Counted from the first letter of the stretch, positions 7,461-16,715 are shown. The stretch: DNA of 64,000 bases from Sulfitobacter sp. SK012 (GCF_003352085.1 NZ_CP025807.1:28817-92816); one strand, 5' to 3'. Notes: generated by a model from the sequence alone, not told the origin. Numbers and translations: made by a program.

Positions 7461-9932
7461 ATGAGGTGCTGCGTGGCTGAACAAAATTTCCCGACCCACG
7501 CGAAGGTCGTCATTGTGGGCGGCGGTGTCATGGGCTGTGGCCTTGCGTACCATCTTGCACATGAAGGCTGGGACGATGTTGTGCTGCTTGAAAAGGCGGA
7601 ACTGACCAGCGGCAGCACTTGGCACGCGGCGGGCCAGATCACCCATTCGACCAGCTCATTCGGGCTGGGCAAATGTGTGGACTACAACATCGGGCTGTAT
7701 TCTGGCGGGCTCGAGACCGAGACCGGCCAGCCCGTCACGTGGCATGGCTGCGGATCCTTCCGTCTTGCCTATACCGAGGATGAGATGGATTGGCTGCGCC
7801 ATACCCTGTCTGTGGGGCGTTCATTAGGCTTCAACATTGAACTGGTCGGGCCGGAAAAGGTCGCTGAACTGCATCCGTTCTATAATCTCGAAGGTGTCAT
7901 AGGGGCTTTGTACACGCCTGATGACGGTCACGTGGACCCATCGAACGTTACGATGGCCATGGCAGCGGGTGCGCGCCAAAAAGGCGCGCGTATTGTGCGC
8001 CATTGCCGCGCGACGAACATCACCCAAGCGGCGAATGGCGAGTGGATTGTAGAGACCGAGAAGGGAGTGATCACCTGCGAGCATGTCGTCAATGCGGGCG
8101 GCACTTATGCGCGCCAAATGGGCGAATGGTCGGGCCTGCAATTACCGATGACGTCAATGACACACCACTATTTTGTCACTGAAAACGTTCCGGAGTTTGA
8201 GAGTCTTGACCGCGAGCTCCCCGTTATTCGAGACGACAAAAAGGTGTCAGGCTACATCAGGATGGAGCAAAAGCGGGGGCTGATTGGGATCTACGAAAAG
8301 GCCAATCCAAATTCTGTTTGGCACGACGAATGTCCTTGGGATTATGAAAACTGGCTGTTCGATGCTGACTATGATCGCGTCATGCCGTGGCTTGAGGAAA
8401 GCCTGAACCGGATGCCAATTTTTGCGGACCTTGGCATCACGCGCGAAGTGCACGGCGCGATTTCACATCCCCCTGATGGCAATCCGTTGATTGGACCCGC
8501 ACCCGGTGTGCAGAACTATTGGTGCTGTTGCGGTACGCAGATCGGTATCGGCTGGGGGCCGGGGCTGACGCGCGAATTGGCGCGTTGGATGGTGCACGGC
8601 GCGGCTGATATCTCGATGCGCGATTATGACCCGCGCCGCTTTGGCAGCTACGCAAACAAAGAATGGCAGGTCGTCAAAGCTGAAGAAGACTACTGCCTGC
8701 GCCACGAGATCCCTTTCCCGCATTTCAACCGCCTCGCGGGCCGCCCGATCAAGCCGTCACCGCTGTATGACTTGCTGAATTCCAAAGGCGCAGTTCACGA
8801 AGAGGTTTACGGGTTTGAACGCCCCCGCTGGTTTGCCCGCGATGGAGTGGCGCAAGAAGACCACTATTCATTCCGGCGCAATGCAGTGCACGACATGGTC
8901 GGTGCCGAAGTCAAAGCCGTGCGCGAAGCGGTTGGCATTATGGACGTGACTGCCTTTACCAAAGTGTTGGTCAGTGGCGCGGGCGCCCATGACCTGCTGG
9001 ACCGTTTGACGGCCAACAAGATGCCGCAAAAGGTGGGATCGATCACGCTGACCCATATGCTGAACCGTCGCGGGCGGATCGAGTTGGAAACGACTATCGT
9101 CAAGATGGGTGAGGATAGCTATTACCTTGTTTGTGCTGCATTCTTTGAACAACGGCTACTGGATCATCTCAACCACAACCAACGTGATGAGACCGTGAGT
9201 ATCACGGCACTTTCATCGGATTGGTCGGCCCTGTCCCTGAACGGCCCAAAGGCACGTGATGTCTTGGCGGCTTGCACGGATACCCCACTCGATAACGCAT
9301 CTTTTCGCTGGCTTTCGGCGCAAGAAATCACAGTTTCCGGTCACAAGGTATGGGCATTCCGGATGTCTTACGCGGGGGAGTTGGGCTGGGAATTCCACAT
9401 GCCATTTGCTGCCTGTCTGGACGTCTACACCGCACTCTGGGCGGCAGGCGAAGCGCATGGGATTACCAACTACGGGTCATTTGCGATGAACGTCATGCGG
9501 ATGGAGAAGGGTTTTAAAGGTGCGGGCGAACTCACCAACGAGGTTACCTTGCCAGAGGCAGACGTGATGCGATTTGTGCGTTCTGACAAGGCGTATCTGG
9601 GCAAAGAGCAGACACTTGCAAATGCGGATGATCTGCCGTGGATTTGTGCCTATTTGGAAATCGAACCTGACGGTGTCGAGGATGGTCATGGCGGCGAGGC
9701 AGTGCTGTTGGAGGGGGCAGTTGTCGGGTCGACGGCATCGGTGGCCTATGGGCATACAGTCGGCAAAATTCTGGCTTTCGCATATATCAAGCCACATGCC
9801 GCCACGCCGGGAACATCCCTAAAGGTAGTCATCGCAGGCGAGCCCCGCGCCGCCAAAGTATTGGGTGAGGCCGCGTATGATCCACAAAGCCTTTTGCCTC
9901 GTGTCGATAGCACAGCAAAGGAGCCGCAATGA
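7461..9932 (+). CDS. Dimethylglycine/sarcosine dehydrogenase-like flavoprotein (DAO-GCV_T fusion)
   Basis: 823 residues if begun at ATG 7461; GTG 7473, with GAGG 7 bases upstream, is an equally good start. The order is a FAD-binding DAO domain (about 15-375; VVIVGGGVMGCGLAYHL at the N-terminus), a short FAO_M linker, a GCV_T folate domain (about 430-690) and a GCV_T C-terminal domain (about 710-810). The motif SGSTWHAAG is where the mammalian dimethylglycine and sarcosine dehydrogenases attach FAD to His. Such enzymes oxidise an N-methyl group and pass the one-carbon unit to tetrahydrofolate. It begins the plus-strand operon and overlaps the next gene by 4 bases. Placed opposite a Rieske demethylase, it would remove a further N-methyl group after the first. 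Confidence 0.92.
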   Translation: MRCCVAEQNFPTHAKVVIVGGGVMGCGLAYHLAHEGWDDVVLLEKAELTSGSTWHAAGQITHSTSSFGLGKCVDYNIGLYSGGLETETGQPVTWHGCGSFRLAYTEDEMDWLRHTLSVGRSLGFNIELVGPEKVAELHPFYNLEGVIGALYTPDDGHVDPSNVTMAMAAGARQKGARIVRHCRATNITQAANGEWIVETEKGVITCEHVVNAGGTYARQMGEWSGLQLPMTSMTHHYFVTENVPEFESLDRELPVIRDDKKVSGYIRMEQKRGLIGIYEKANPNSVWHDECPWDYENWLFDADYDRVMPWLEESLNRMPIFADLGITREVHGAISHPPDGNPLIGPAPGVQNYWCCCGTQIGIGWGPGLTRELARWMVHGAADISMRDYDPRRFGSYANKEWQVVKAEEDYCLRHEIPFPHFNRLAGRPIKPSPLYDLLNSKGAVHEEVYGFERPRWFARDGVAQEDHYSFRRNAVHDMVGAEVKAVREAVGIMDVTAFTKVLVSGAGAHDLLDRLTANKMPQKVGSITLTHMLNRRGRIELETTIVKMGEDSYYLVCAAFFEQRLLDHLNHNQRDETVSITALSSDWSALSLNGPKARDVLAACTDTPLDNASFRWLSAQEITVSGHKVWAFRMSYAGELGWEFHMPFAACLDVYTALWAAGEAHGITNYGSFAMNVMRMEKGFKGAGELTNEVTLPEADVMRFVRSDKAYLGKEQTLANADDLPWICAYLEIEPDGVEDGHGGEAVLLEGAVVGSTASVAYGHTVGKILAFAYIKPHAATPGTSLKVVIAGEPRAAKVLGEAAYDPQSLLPRVDSTAKEPQ

Positions 9933-11011
9933 CATTACCCGAAAAAATGTGCGCGATGGTCACGATGGGACACGGCGATCTGGACCAGATCGAGTTGCAC
10001 GAAAACTGGCCACGACCCGTTCCCGCTGCGGACGAGGTATTGATCCGCGTGCTGGCTTGCGGGCTCAACAATACGGACGTCAACACGCGTTCGGGCTGGT
10101 ATTCCAAGGCTGTTTCTGAGGCCACTACCGGTGGCGCTTTTAATGAAGTCTCCGACGAGGACCCGACTTGGGGCGGCGCGCCCATCAGCTTTCCGCGGAT
10201 CCAAGGTGCCGATGTCTGCGGCGAGATCGTGTCGGTTGGCGCGCAAGTCGACCCAGCGCGCATCGGAGACCGGATCATAACGGACAACTGGCTGCGTGAT
10301 GCCGACGATCCTTTGGACAAGAACAAGACGGGCTACTTCGGATCAGAACGTGATGGTGGTTTTGCCGAATTCACGACGATCCCGTCGCGCAATGCGATCG
10401 CCATTCTGTCCGATTTTTCAGACGCTGAACTGGCAACCTTCTCATGCTCTTATTCAACTGCTGAAGGGATGTTGACCCGCGCCAATGTTACAAAGGCCGA
10501 TACGGTGCTGGTGCCAGGCGCATCGGGTGGTGTTGGCGGGGCTTTGGTGCAATTGGCGAAACGGCGCGGGGCACGTGTGATCGCACTCGCGTCCGAAGCT
10601 AAACACGCGGATGTCACGGCCCTTGGCGCGGATGTGGTTTTGCCTCGTTCGCCAGAAAACCTTCGCACCGCGTTGGGTTCAGACAAAATTACTGTGGTCG
10701 CGGATGTCGTGGGCGGACCTTATTGGTCAACATTGATTGATATTCTCGAGCGGGGTGGGCGCTATACCTGCTCCGGTGCGATTGCTGGTCCAATGGTCGA
10801 TCTTGATTTGCGCACGTTCTATTTGCGCGATCTTACCTTTACGGGTTCCACCGTGATTGACCCCGAAGTAACCGCAAATCTTGTAGGCTATATCGAAGCC
10901 AAAGAGATAAAGCCGTCCCTTGCAGCCACTTACCCGCTGGCCGAACTACGAGAGGCCCAAGCAGCTTTTATCGCCAAGCAACACACCGGAAACATTGTGG
11001 TGACCCCATGA
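9929..11011 (+). CDS. Medium-chain (MDR) alcohol dehydrogenase / quinone oxidoreductase family
   Basis: 360 residues, full length. The N-terminal GroES-like half is seen in VLIRVLACGLNNTDVNTR and IQGADVCGEIVSVG; the Rossmann half carries VLVPGASGGVGGALVQLA near residue 190, the nucleotide-binding glycine motif. The catalytic-zinc cysteine and histidine pattern of classical alcohol dehydrogenases is incomplete, so a zinc-independent reductase is possible. It overlaps its neighbours by 4 bases on both sides (ATGA junctions), so it is tightly co-translated with the flavoprotein and the epimerase. The substrate is unknown; an alcohol, aldehyde or enone intermediate of the same pathway is likely. 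Confidence 0.9.
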   Translation: MTLPEKMCAMVTMGHGDLDQIELHENWPRPVPAADEVLIRVLACGLNNTDVNTRSGWYSKAVSEATTGGAFNEVSDEDPTWGGAPISFPRIQGADVCGEIVSVGAQVDPARIGDRIITDNWLRDADDPLDKNKTGYFGSERDGGFAEFTTIPSRNAIAILSDFSDAELATFSCSYSTAEGMLTRANVTKADTVLVPGASGGVGGALVQLAKRRGARVIALASEAKHADVTALGADVVLPRSPENLRTALGSDKITVVADVVGGPYWSTLIDILERGGRYTCSGAIAGPMVDLDLRTFYLRDLTFTGSTVIDPEVTANLVGYIEAKEIKPSLAATYPLAELREAQAAFIAKQHTGNIVVTP

Positions 11012-12114
11012 AGATATCACGTATCTCCGTCTACCAAGTCGATTTACCGCTCGAGCACCCTTATTGGCTGTCCGGTGGGCGGCTAAAGTTCGAAGTTCTC
11101 GACGCAACGCTGGTCAAAATCGAGACCGATGACGGGCTTGTTGGTTGGGGCGAAGGCACACCTTGGGGCCATACCTATGTGCCTGCCCACGGACCAGGCA
11201 TCCGCGCGGGTATTGAGACGATGGCCCCGTTTATCCTTGGCCTTGATCCGCGCCGTGTATTGGATGTTGAGCGTGCGATGGACCTTGCCTTGCCTGGTCA
11301 TCTCTATGCGAAATCACCAATTGATATGGCGTGTTGGGATATTGCTGGACAGGCCGCTGGCGTCCCTATTGCCGATCTGATGGGTGGCGGGTCACGGACC
11401 CCGCGCCCGATTGCATCTTCTGTCGGTGCTAAAACCATTGATGAGACCCGGGCGGTTTTGGACCGCTACAGGCAGCGGGGCTATGTCGCCCATTCCGTTA
11501 AGATCGGCGGCGATGTGGAGCGCGATATCGCACGCGTCCGCGATGTCGAAAGCATCCGACTGCCCGGCGAAATCGTGCTCTATGACGTCAATCGTGGCTG
11601 GACCCGACAACAGGCGCTGCGGGTGATGCACGCGACCCAAGATTTGCAAGTCATGTTCGAGCAGCCCTGCGAAAGCTTGGATGATATCGCTGCCATCAGC
11701 GGCAAACATGCAGCACCCGTTTCAGTCGACGAGGCACTTGTGACGTTGCAAGACGCCGCACGTATCGCGCGGGATGGCTGCGCCGAGGTGTTCGGCATCA
11801 AACTAAACCGCGTCGGCGGCCTGACCAAAGCCGCACGCATGCGCGACATCGCTTTGGCGCACGGCATTGATATGTTTGTGATGGCTACGGGCGGTTCCGT
11901 TCTGGCCGACACCGAGGCGCTGCATCTGGCAGCGACAATCACCGACGCAAACTGCCATGCCGTCTGGGCCTGCCAAGATATGCTGACGGTCGATATCGCA
12001 GGGGGGCGCGGTCCACGAAACATTGACGGGCACCTCCACCTGCCTGAAACACCCGGCCTTGGCGTTCACCCTGATGAAGAAATGCTTGGTGAGGTAGTTG
12101 CGCATTATGGATAG
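11008..12114 (+). CDS. Enolase-superfamily enzyme, HpbD-like betaine epimerase
   Basis: 368 residues of the mandelate racemase/muconate lactonizing type. Metal ligands fall at Asp193 (LYDVNRGW), Glu218 (MFEQPCE) and Asp241 (SVDEAL). Two lysines face each other across the active site: Lys165 in HSVKIGG and Lys265 in FGIKLNRVGG, the arrangement needed for 1,1-proton-transfer epimerisation. Aromatic residues Tyr57 and Trp320 (CHAVWACQD) could hold a quaternary ammonium by cation-pi contact. From memory, the hydroxyproline-betaine 2-epimerase HpbD of Pelagibaca has equivalent residues at nearly identical numbers. Its partners here (Rieske oxygenase, DMGDH-like flavoprotein) are also partner types in that pathway. 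The exact substrate remains inference. Confidence 0.9.
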   Translation: MKISRISVYQVDLPLEHPYWLSGGRLKFEVLDATLVKIETDDGLVGWGEGTPWGHTYVPAHGPGIRAGIETMAPFILGLDPRRVLDVERAMDLALPGHLYAKSPIDMACWDIAGQAAGVPIADLMGGGSRTPRPIASSVGAKTIDETRAVLDRYRQRGYVAHSVKIGGDVERDIARVRDVESIRLPGEIVLYDVNRGWTRQQALRVMHATQDLQVMFEQPCESLDDIAAISGKHAAPVSVDEALVTLQDAARIARDGCAEVFGIKLNRVGGLTKAARMRDIALAHGIDMFVMATGGSVLADTEALHLAATITDANCHAVWACQDMLTVDIAGGRGPRNIDGHLHLPETPGLGVHPDEEMLGEVVAHYG

Positions 12115-13393
12115 ATTGCACACGCAAGCGGACTGGATCGAACGCGCTCTCAAGGTCTTGCCTGCTGGAGGCTTCGGAAATTTTGATCCAAACGTCATCA
12201 TCGCACGCGGCAAAGGTAGCCGTGTCTGGGATGAAGATGGCCGTGAATATGTTGACTATCTGATCGGTTCTGGTCCGATGCTGTTGGGGCATGGGCATCC
12301 AGAAGTGATGGAAGCCGTGTTGGAGCAACTGCCGAATGGCATGACGTTTTTTGCCAATAACGCCAAAGGCATCGAGTTGGCAGAAGCCATAGTTGATGCA
12401 GTGCCCTGCTGTGAGCAGGTCCGGTTTGTCGCCTCGGGTGGCGAGGCAGATATGTACGCTATGCGCCTTGCCCGTGCCTACACAGGGCGTGACAAGATCC
12501 TGAAATTTGAGGGCGGATATCACGGCATGAGTGCCGAAGCACAGATGAGCCTTGCGCCCGCAATGCTGACCAATTTTCCGCAAGCCGTTCCCGACAGCGC
12601 AGGCATCCCTCAAAGCGTGGCAGACCAGATGCTGATCGCGCCTTTCAATGACCTTGAGGCCGTCGCAGCCTTGATGAGCGAACACTCAGACATTGCAGCG
12701 ATCATAGTTGAACCGCTGCAAAGGATCATTCCTGCGATGCCAGGATTTCTTCAGGGGCTTCGCGATTTGTGCGACAAACATTCCGTGCTTTTGATTTTTG
12801 ACGAAATCGTCACAGGATTTCGCCTCGCCTATGGTGGCGCGCAGGAGAAATACGGTGTGACCCCTGACATCTGCACGCTTGGCAAAATCATCGGTGGTGG
12901 GTTTCCGTTGGCCGCACTTGGCGGCAGCTCGGAGGTGATGCAGCACTTTAACAAAGACGCTATTGGCGCTGACAAATGGCTCATGCAACTTGGCACGCTT
13001 TCGGGCAACCCGGTCGCCGCAGCAGCAGGGCTTAAGACGATGGAAGTTCTAAAACGCGACGGTGCCTATGACACGCTACGCAAGCACGGTGCGGCCCTGC
13101 AAGACATGCAATCTAAGGCGCTGACCGATGCTGGGATCGCGCACCGCATCTGCGGAGATGAAACCTTGTTCGATCTCTTTTTCACAGACAATCCGTGTCG
13201 CGATTACCGAACCGCGCGTCATGATAATCCAAGAATGAATGTAGTGTACAATGATGCGCTGCGGGCAAATGGGGTCTTTAAATCGCCTGGGAAAATGTAT
13301 CCATCGCTCGCGCTGACTCAAGACGATCTTGCTTTGACGCGCAACGCGATCGAGCAAGCAATTCCGATCTTGAAAGAGTCACTTGGGAATTGA
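12107..13393 (+). CDS. Class III PLP aminotransferase (glutamate-1-semialdehyde aminomutase-like)
   Basis: 428 residues from ATG 12107 (MDRLHTQADW), overlapping the epimerase by 8 bases; a TTG at 12098 is possible but less likely. The fold-type I aminotransferase pattern is clear: the PLP-phosphate region in RFVASGGEADMYAMRLARAYTGR, the Asp of LLIFDEIVTGFRLAYGG and the Schiff-base lysine in TLGKIIGGGFPLAALGG. It resembles the HemL branch rather than ornithine aminotransferase. HemL proper is excluded by context. The enzyme probably transfers an amino group from, or moves it within, the demethylated amino acid produced by the upstream enzymes. It is the last gene of the plus-strand operon. Confidence 0.92.
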   Translation: MDRLHTQADWIERALKVLPAGGFGNFDPNVIIARGKGSRVWDEDGREYVDYLIGSGPMLLGHGHPEVMEAVLEQLPNGMTFFANNAKGIELAEAIVDAVPCCEQVRFVASGGEADMYAMRLARAYTGRDKILKFEGGYHGMSAEAQMSLAPAMLTNFPQAVPDSAGIPQSVADQMLIAPFNDLEAVAALMSEHSDIAAIIVEPLQRIIPAMPGFLQGLRDLCDKHSVLLIFDEIVTGFRLAYGGAQEKYGVTPDICTLGKIIGGGFPLAALGGSSEVMQHFNKDAIGADKWLMQLGTLSGNPVAAAAGLKTMEVLKRDGAYDTLRKHGAALQDMQSKALTDAGIAHRICGDETLFDLFFTDNPCRDYRTARHDNPRMNVVYNDALRANGVFKSPGKMYPSLALTQDDLALTRNAIEQAIPILKESLGN

Positions 13394-13501
13394 GCGTTGG
13401 TCTTGAAGTTAAGGAGTAGGTTCGGATCGACAGACCAGATGGTTGTCGCAGTTCGCATCGCTCGACACCGAAGTTCAATTCACCTCATGGACGCGCAGCG
13501 G

Positions 13502-13870
13502 TTAGTCCGAAAAATGCTGAACGAGTTTAGCAAAACTGACGTGCAGGTCAGAGATGACTTGCTCTCCCAGACAGGCCTCGACTCCCTCTCGGCGGGCCTT
13601 GAAGCGAGGGGTTAGCTCGTCCATTAGCGCCTTGCCTTTGGGTGATAGTGATACAAGTTTTCGACGCTTGTTAGTTGGGTCGCCACGGAATGTGACCAAA
13701 TCCTTCGAAGCAAGGTCCGTTGCAGCACGGCTAATCTGTGCGTTATCTGTCACCATATGACGTCCCAAATCAGCGATTGAGATAGCTTCAAACGTTTCGA
13801 CCGTCCGCATTAGTCGATAGGTGGTTAAGGTCAGCGGCGTAGGGGTTGTCGAAGTCGATTCGTACCAGCG
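13502..13870 (-). pseudogene. MarR-family regulator missing its N-terminus
   Basis: A MarR-type winged helix (SIADLGRHMVTDNAQISRAATDL, then wing residues DPTNKRRKLVSLSPKGKAL) is encoded here, but the first ATG (13810) falls inside the helix before the reading head. In-frame homology continues upstream of it (TPLTLTTYRLMRTVETF, typical of MarR) right up to the TGA that ends the beta-lactamase-fold gene at 13871. So the gene begins, in frame, at its neighbour's stop, without a start codon. It is about 122 residues against the usual 140-160. It is either a 5'-truncated remnant created by a deletion joining the two genes, or a short protein from ATG 13810 with an incomplete DNA-binding domain. 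Confidence 0.6.
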
Positions 13871-14719
13871 TCAAATGTCGAAGACGTCTAGATCTTCCAC
13901 AATGCCCGTCTCTTCGCCAAAACGCTCGGTCAGATCAGCCAACGCCATCTGATGGCCTTCCGCGCTGTCCATATGAACGCGGAAATGGCTGAGATAGAGG
14001 CGCTTTACGCCGACACTTCGCGCCATATCCGCGACTTGAGCTGGATCAGGGCAGAAAATTTGAGTTGCGGGATGTAATTGTTCGCCGGACCCGCGATAGC
14101 ACCAATGCACTAGGAAATCCGCATCGCGGCAAAGGTTCGTCATCTCGCTGTTGATGCCGGTGTCGCCGGAATAGACAAATTTTTTGCCGCCTGCTTCAAC
14201 GGCAAAGCCAAGACAGTCGAGGATTGGTTCAGCGTGGGTTGCCTGAGCAGATGAAAGCGTCCAGCCGTCACCTTGAAACGTAAAGCCGGCGTGGATTTCC
14301 GTGACAATGGGCGCGGGCCATGGACGGGGCAGGGTGCCACCGCGCGCGACCCAAACCTGCTGGCTTTGTGGAAGTTCCGTCCGCGCCCGTAGGTCATTGT
14401 TGAGCACACCATTAGGGCCAAAATACCCGTCTGTAATTGCAGCCAGTGGATTAGGGCCAAATACCTTCAAGGGCGGCGCGCCTTCGTCCCATGCGGCATG
14501 CACCAGTCGCGCGTAATCCATCATATGGTCGCTGTGGTAATGGGTAAAAAACAGATGGGTTATGTCACGGGGCAGGCGGCCTGAGCGGATCAGATTATCC
14601 ACCACACCGCCACCGCAATCTAGCAGGATACGATCATCGCCGATTTCCAGCAAAAACCCTGACGACGCGCGCCGGGCATAGGCTTCGGGTGAGCCTGAAC
14701 CGAGTATCGTGAGCTTCAT
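13871..14719 (-). CDS. Metallo-beta-lactamase-fold hydrolase (RNase Z/arylsulfatase-like branch)
   Basis: 282 residues. The metal motif H60-x-H62-x-D64-H65 lies in FFTHYHSDHMMDYARL, with further ligands expected at THAEP (about 186), the Asp of VYSGDTG (about 208) and the His of LYLSHFRVH near 258. This branch includes RNase Z, AtsA-type sulfatases and phosphodiesterases, all acting as dinuclear zinc hydrolases. It overlaps the upstream sulfatase by 4 bases, so it is co-translated with it. The neighbourhood suggests a small-molecule ester, lactone or sulfate ester as substrate rather than RNA. The truncated MarR frame follows directly. Confidence 0.9.
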   Translation of the reverse strand: MKLTILGSGSPEAYARRASSGFLLEIGDDRILLDCGGGVVDNLIRSGRLPRDITHLFFTHYHSDHMMDYARLVHAAWDEGAPPLKVFGPNPLAAITDGYFGPNGVLNNDLRARTELPQSQQVWVARGGTLPRPWPAPIVTEIHAGFTFQGDGWTLSSAQATHAEPILDCLGFAVEAGGKKFVYSGDTGINSEMTNLCRDADFLVHWCYRGSGEQLHPATQIFCPDPAQVADMARSVGVKRLYLSHFRVHMDSAEGHQMALADLTERFGEETGIVEDLDVFDI

Positions 14720-16134
14720 GTTTCTGGCGGGGGGGTCGCCCCCGGTGCGCCGAGTTTCAGCGCGGCCTCACGCCCACCGTGGCTTGCGATGAGTGCTGCC
14801 TGATCCGCGAATGCCATCGCATTGACGGCCTCGGGGTCGATGATCTTGTAAAGTTCTTTGGTCAACTCGGTCATTGCATTTGCATGTTTTGGGTCGGCGG
14901 CAAGGTTGTTTGCCTCTTCCGGATCTGCAATTAGATCAAATAGTTCCGGTTCGAACCCGATGTAGGTGTTCAATTTGTAACGTCCCTTGCGCAGCATATA
15001 AGCCGCCGAAACCGCCCCAACGGCGTGGTATTCGCTGAAGACCACACGATCGAGGTCATCCTTGCGACCTAAGATCCTGGTGAGCGGCTCGCCCACGCAT
15101 TCGAACTCCAACCCGAAATGGGCAGGGATCGTGGCCGAGATATCCAGCAGGTCAACAGGGGTATCACAAGTGCCAATTGGAACGTCGGGTCCAGCCATAA
15201 TCATTGGAACGGCTACGGATTCCTGGTACAGGTTGGACTTCCCCCAAAGCCCGCGCGCGCCGACATTGTCACCGTGGTCTGACGAATAGATCACCGTGGT
15301 ATCCTGCAACAATCCGGCCTCATCGAGGGCGGCCATTATACGCCCGACGTTGTAGTCCATCCAACTGACCAACCCGTAGTAGGCGGCAACCGCATCGCGT
15401 CGTTCCGCCTCTGAAGAAAACTGCGGTTCGCTGTCCATCTGCGCGTTTTGCAACTCGGCCCAAGGATGGCGTTTGTAGCCGTCTTTGGGGTTCATCTTTG
15501 GCTCTGGTAAACTGTCCGGAGGATAAAGGTCAAAGAACTCTTGCGGGACAACAAGCGGGAAATGTGGTGCGACAAGCCCGACGTAAAGACACCACGGCTG
15601 ATCATCTTGCGCGTGATCGGACAGCCAATTCGCCGTGCGTTCGGTCACAGCCTCATCGTAGTCGGTGTATTTGCTGGTGCCCGGCCCAATGTACTCTCCC
15701 AGCATTCGGGTTTTGGGAGAGATCCGCTCGCTCTGTTTTCTGATAGAGCCCCACACCATCCCGACTCCGTTGACTACGTGCATGGGGATGTGCTCTTGGT
15801 CAAATCCAGCCGGATCACCCGCCTTTCGGTAATGGAGCTTGCCGATGCTCTCCACGGGCACACCCGCGTCCTGCAAGCAGTGCCCCCAACCAGGAATTTG
15901 CCCGTGATACGGCATTGCATTGTCCCAAAGGCGATTTTGGTGGGCATATTGGCCCGTTGCAAAGCTCGCTCTTGCGGGAACGCAGATCGGGGACGGCGTG
16001 TAGGCATCGCTAAACCGTGTCCCGCGTGCGGCTAATGCATCAAGGTGCGGGGTTTTGACAAAGGGATGACCAGCACACCCCATCGCACCAGCCTGATGTT
16101 CGTCAGACAATATGACCAAAAGATTTGAGGGCAT
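14716..16134 (-). CDS. Sulfatase (formylglycine type I)
   Basis: 472 residues. The formylglycine site is C51-V-P-A-R55 (PICVPARASFATG), the CxPxR sulfatase signature, which must be oxidised by a formylglycine-generating enzyme not encoded here. N-terminal metal residues are in VILSDEHQ, and the second metal site is in VIYSSDHGDNVG. No signal peptide is visible, so it probably acts in the cytoplasm on an imported sulfate ester (a phosphonate monoester hydrolase activity cannot be excluded). Its start overlaps the MarR stop (TGATG), and its end overlaps the beta-lactamase-fold hydrolase by 4 bases, making a three-gene operon. Confidence 0.92.
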   Translation of the reverse strand: MPSNLLVILSDEHQAGAMGCAGHPFVKTPHLDALAARGTRFSDAYTPSPICVPARASFATGQYAHQNRLWDNAMPYHGQIPGWGHCLQDAGVPVESIGKLHYRKAGDPAGFDQEHIPMHVVNGVGMVWGSIRKQSERISPKTRMLGEYIGPGTSKYTDYDEAVTERTANWLSDHAQDDQPWCLYVGLVAPHFPLVVPQEFFDLYPPDSLPEPKMNPKDGYKRHPWAELQNAQMDSEPQFSSEAERRDAVAAYYGLVSWMDYNVGRIMAALDEAGLLQDTTVIYSSDHGDNVGARGLWGKSNLYQESVAVPMIMAGPDVPIGTCDTPVDLLDISATIPAHFGLEFECVGEPLTRILGRKDDLDRVVFSEYHAVGAVSAAYMLRKGRYKLNTYIGFEPELFDLIADPEEANNLAADPKHANAMTELTKELYKIIDPEAVNAMAFADQAALIASHGGREAALKLGAPGATPPPET

Positions 16135-16607
16135 CAGAGTTCGACCTCCTTAGCTGCGGTTTCAAGAATAGCGAGCATGCGGCGCAGGTTCGCAACGTCG
16201 TCTGCGCTGAGTTTGGATTGCAGGTTTGCTTGGCGTTGGCGCATCTTGGGCAACGCGATGCTAAAGACCTCTTTGCCCTTTGGCGTCAGGCTCAGCACAT
16301 GGACCCTGCTATCTTTGCGGTGCTCGGTCGAAACAATTAAGCCGCCTTCGATCAGCGCCTTTAAATTGCGGCTAACAAGTCCTTTGTCCATGCCTGTATA
16401 TCTGACCAACTCTGATGCAGTGACCTTCTCTCCACCGCCAACAAACGCAATCATGCGCCACTGGTTCAGCGTTACGCCGACTGTGTCGCCCAAGATCTTG
16501 GTTGCTTGGGTGTTCAGCTTCTGATGAAGGCGGGCAATGCGGTACGTCAAAAAGCTGCTTAGCTGGGCCAGCTGCGGATTGAAGTTATCTGGGGTCTCGT
16601 CGTTCAT
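16134..16607 (-). CDS. MarR-family transcriptional regulator
   Basis: 157 residues, the full family length. Helices preceding the wing read VTLNQWRMIAFVGGGEKVTASELVRYTGMDKG (split around residues 45-80), with the recognition helix GLVSRNLKALIEGGLI and a wing with STEHRKDSRVHVLSLTPKG. It heads the sulfatase operon and is divergent from tctC. The 109-base gap between them holds a perfect 18-bp palindrome at 16650-16667, which is the natural binding site for this dimeric repressor. Ligand release would then switch on both sulfatases, the hydrolase and the transporter together. Confidence 0.93.
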   Translation of the reverse strand: MNDETPDNFNPQLAQLSSFLTYRIARLHQKLNTQATKILGDTVGVTLNQWRMIAFVGGGEKVTASELVRYTGMDKGLVSRNLKALIEGGLIVSTEHRKDSRVHVLSLTPKGKEVFSIALPKMRQRQANLQSKLSADDVANLRRMLAILETAAKEVEL

Positions 16608-16649
16608 CGTCCACCTCTGCGGACGACCATCAATGCAACGAGGGGCAAC

Positions 16650-16667
16650 GTCAACTAATTAGTTGAC
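16650..16667. promoter_or_regulatory. Perfect 18-bp palindrome, candidate MarR operator
   Basis: GTCAACTAATTAGTTGAC is its own reverse complement. It lies 43 bases upstream of the MarR start and 49 bases upstream of tctC, in the only gap between these divergent transcripts. Size and symmetry fit MarR-family operators. Confidence 0.6.
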
Positions 16668-16715
16668 GGGACAACCATCATATGACTTGCTGTACTCGAA
16701 ATCTGGGAGGATTCT

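Noticed and set aside
16134..16607. Reading the divergent MarR as an antibiotic-resistance regulator
   Set aside because: No efflux or resistance gene is near; the shared gap and palindrome tie it to the sulfatase and transporter operons.
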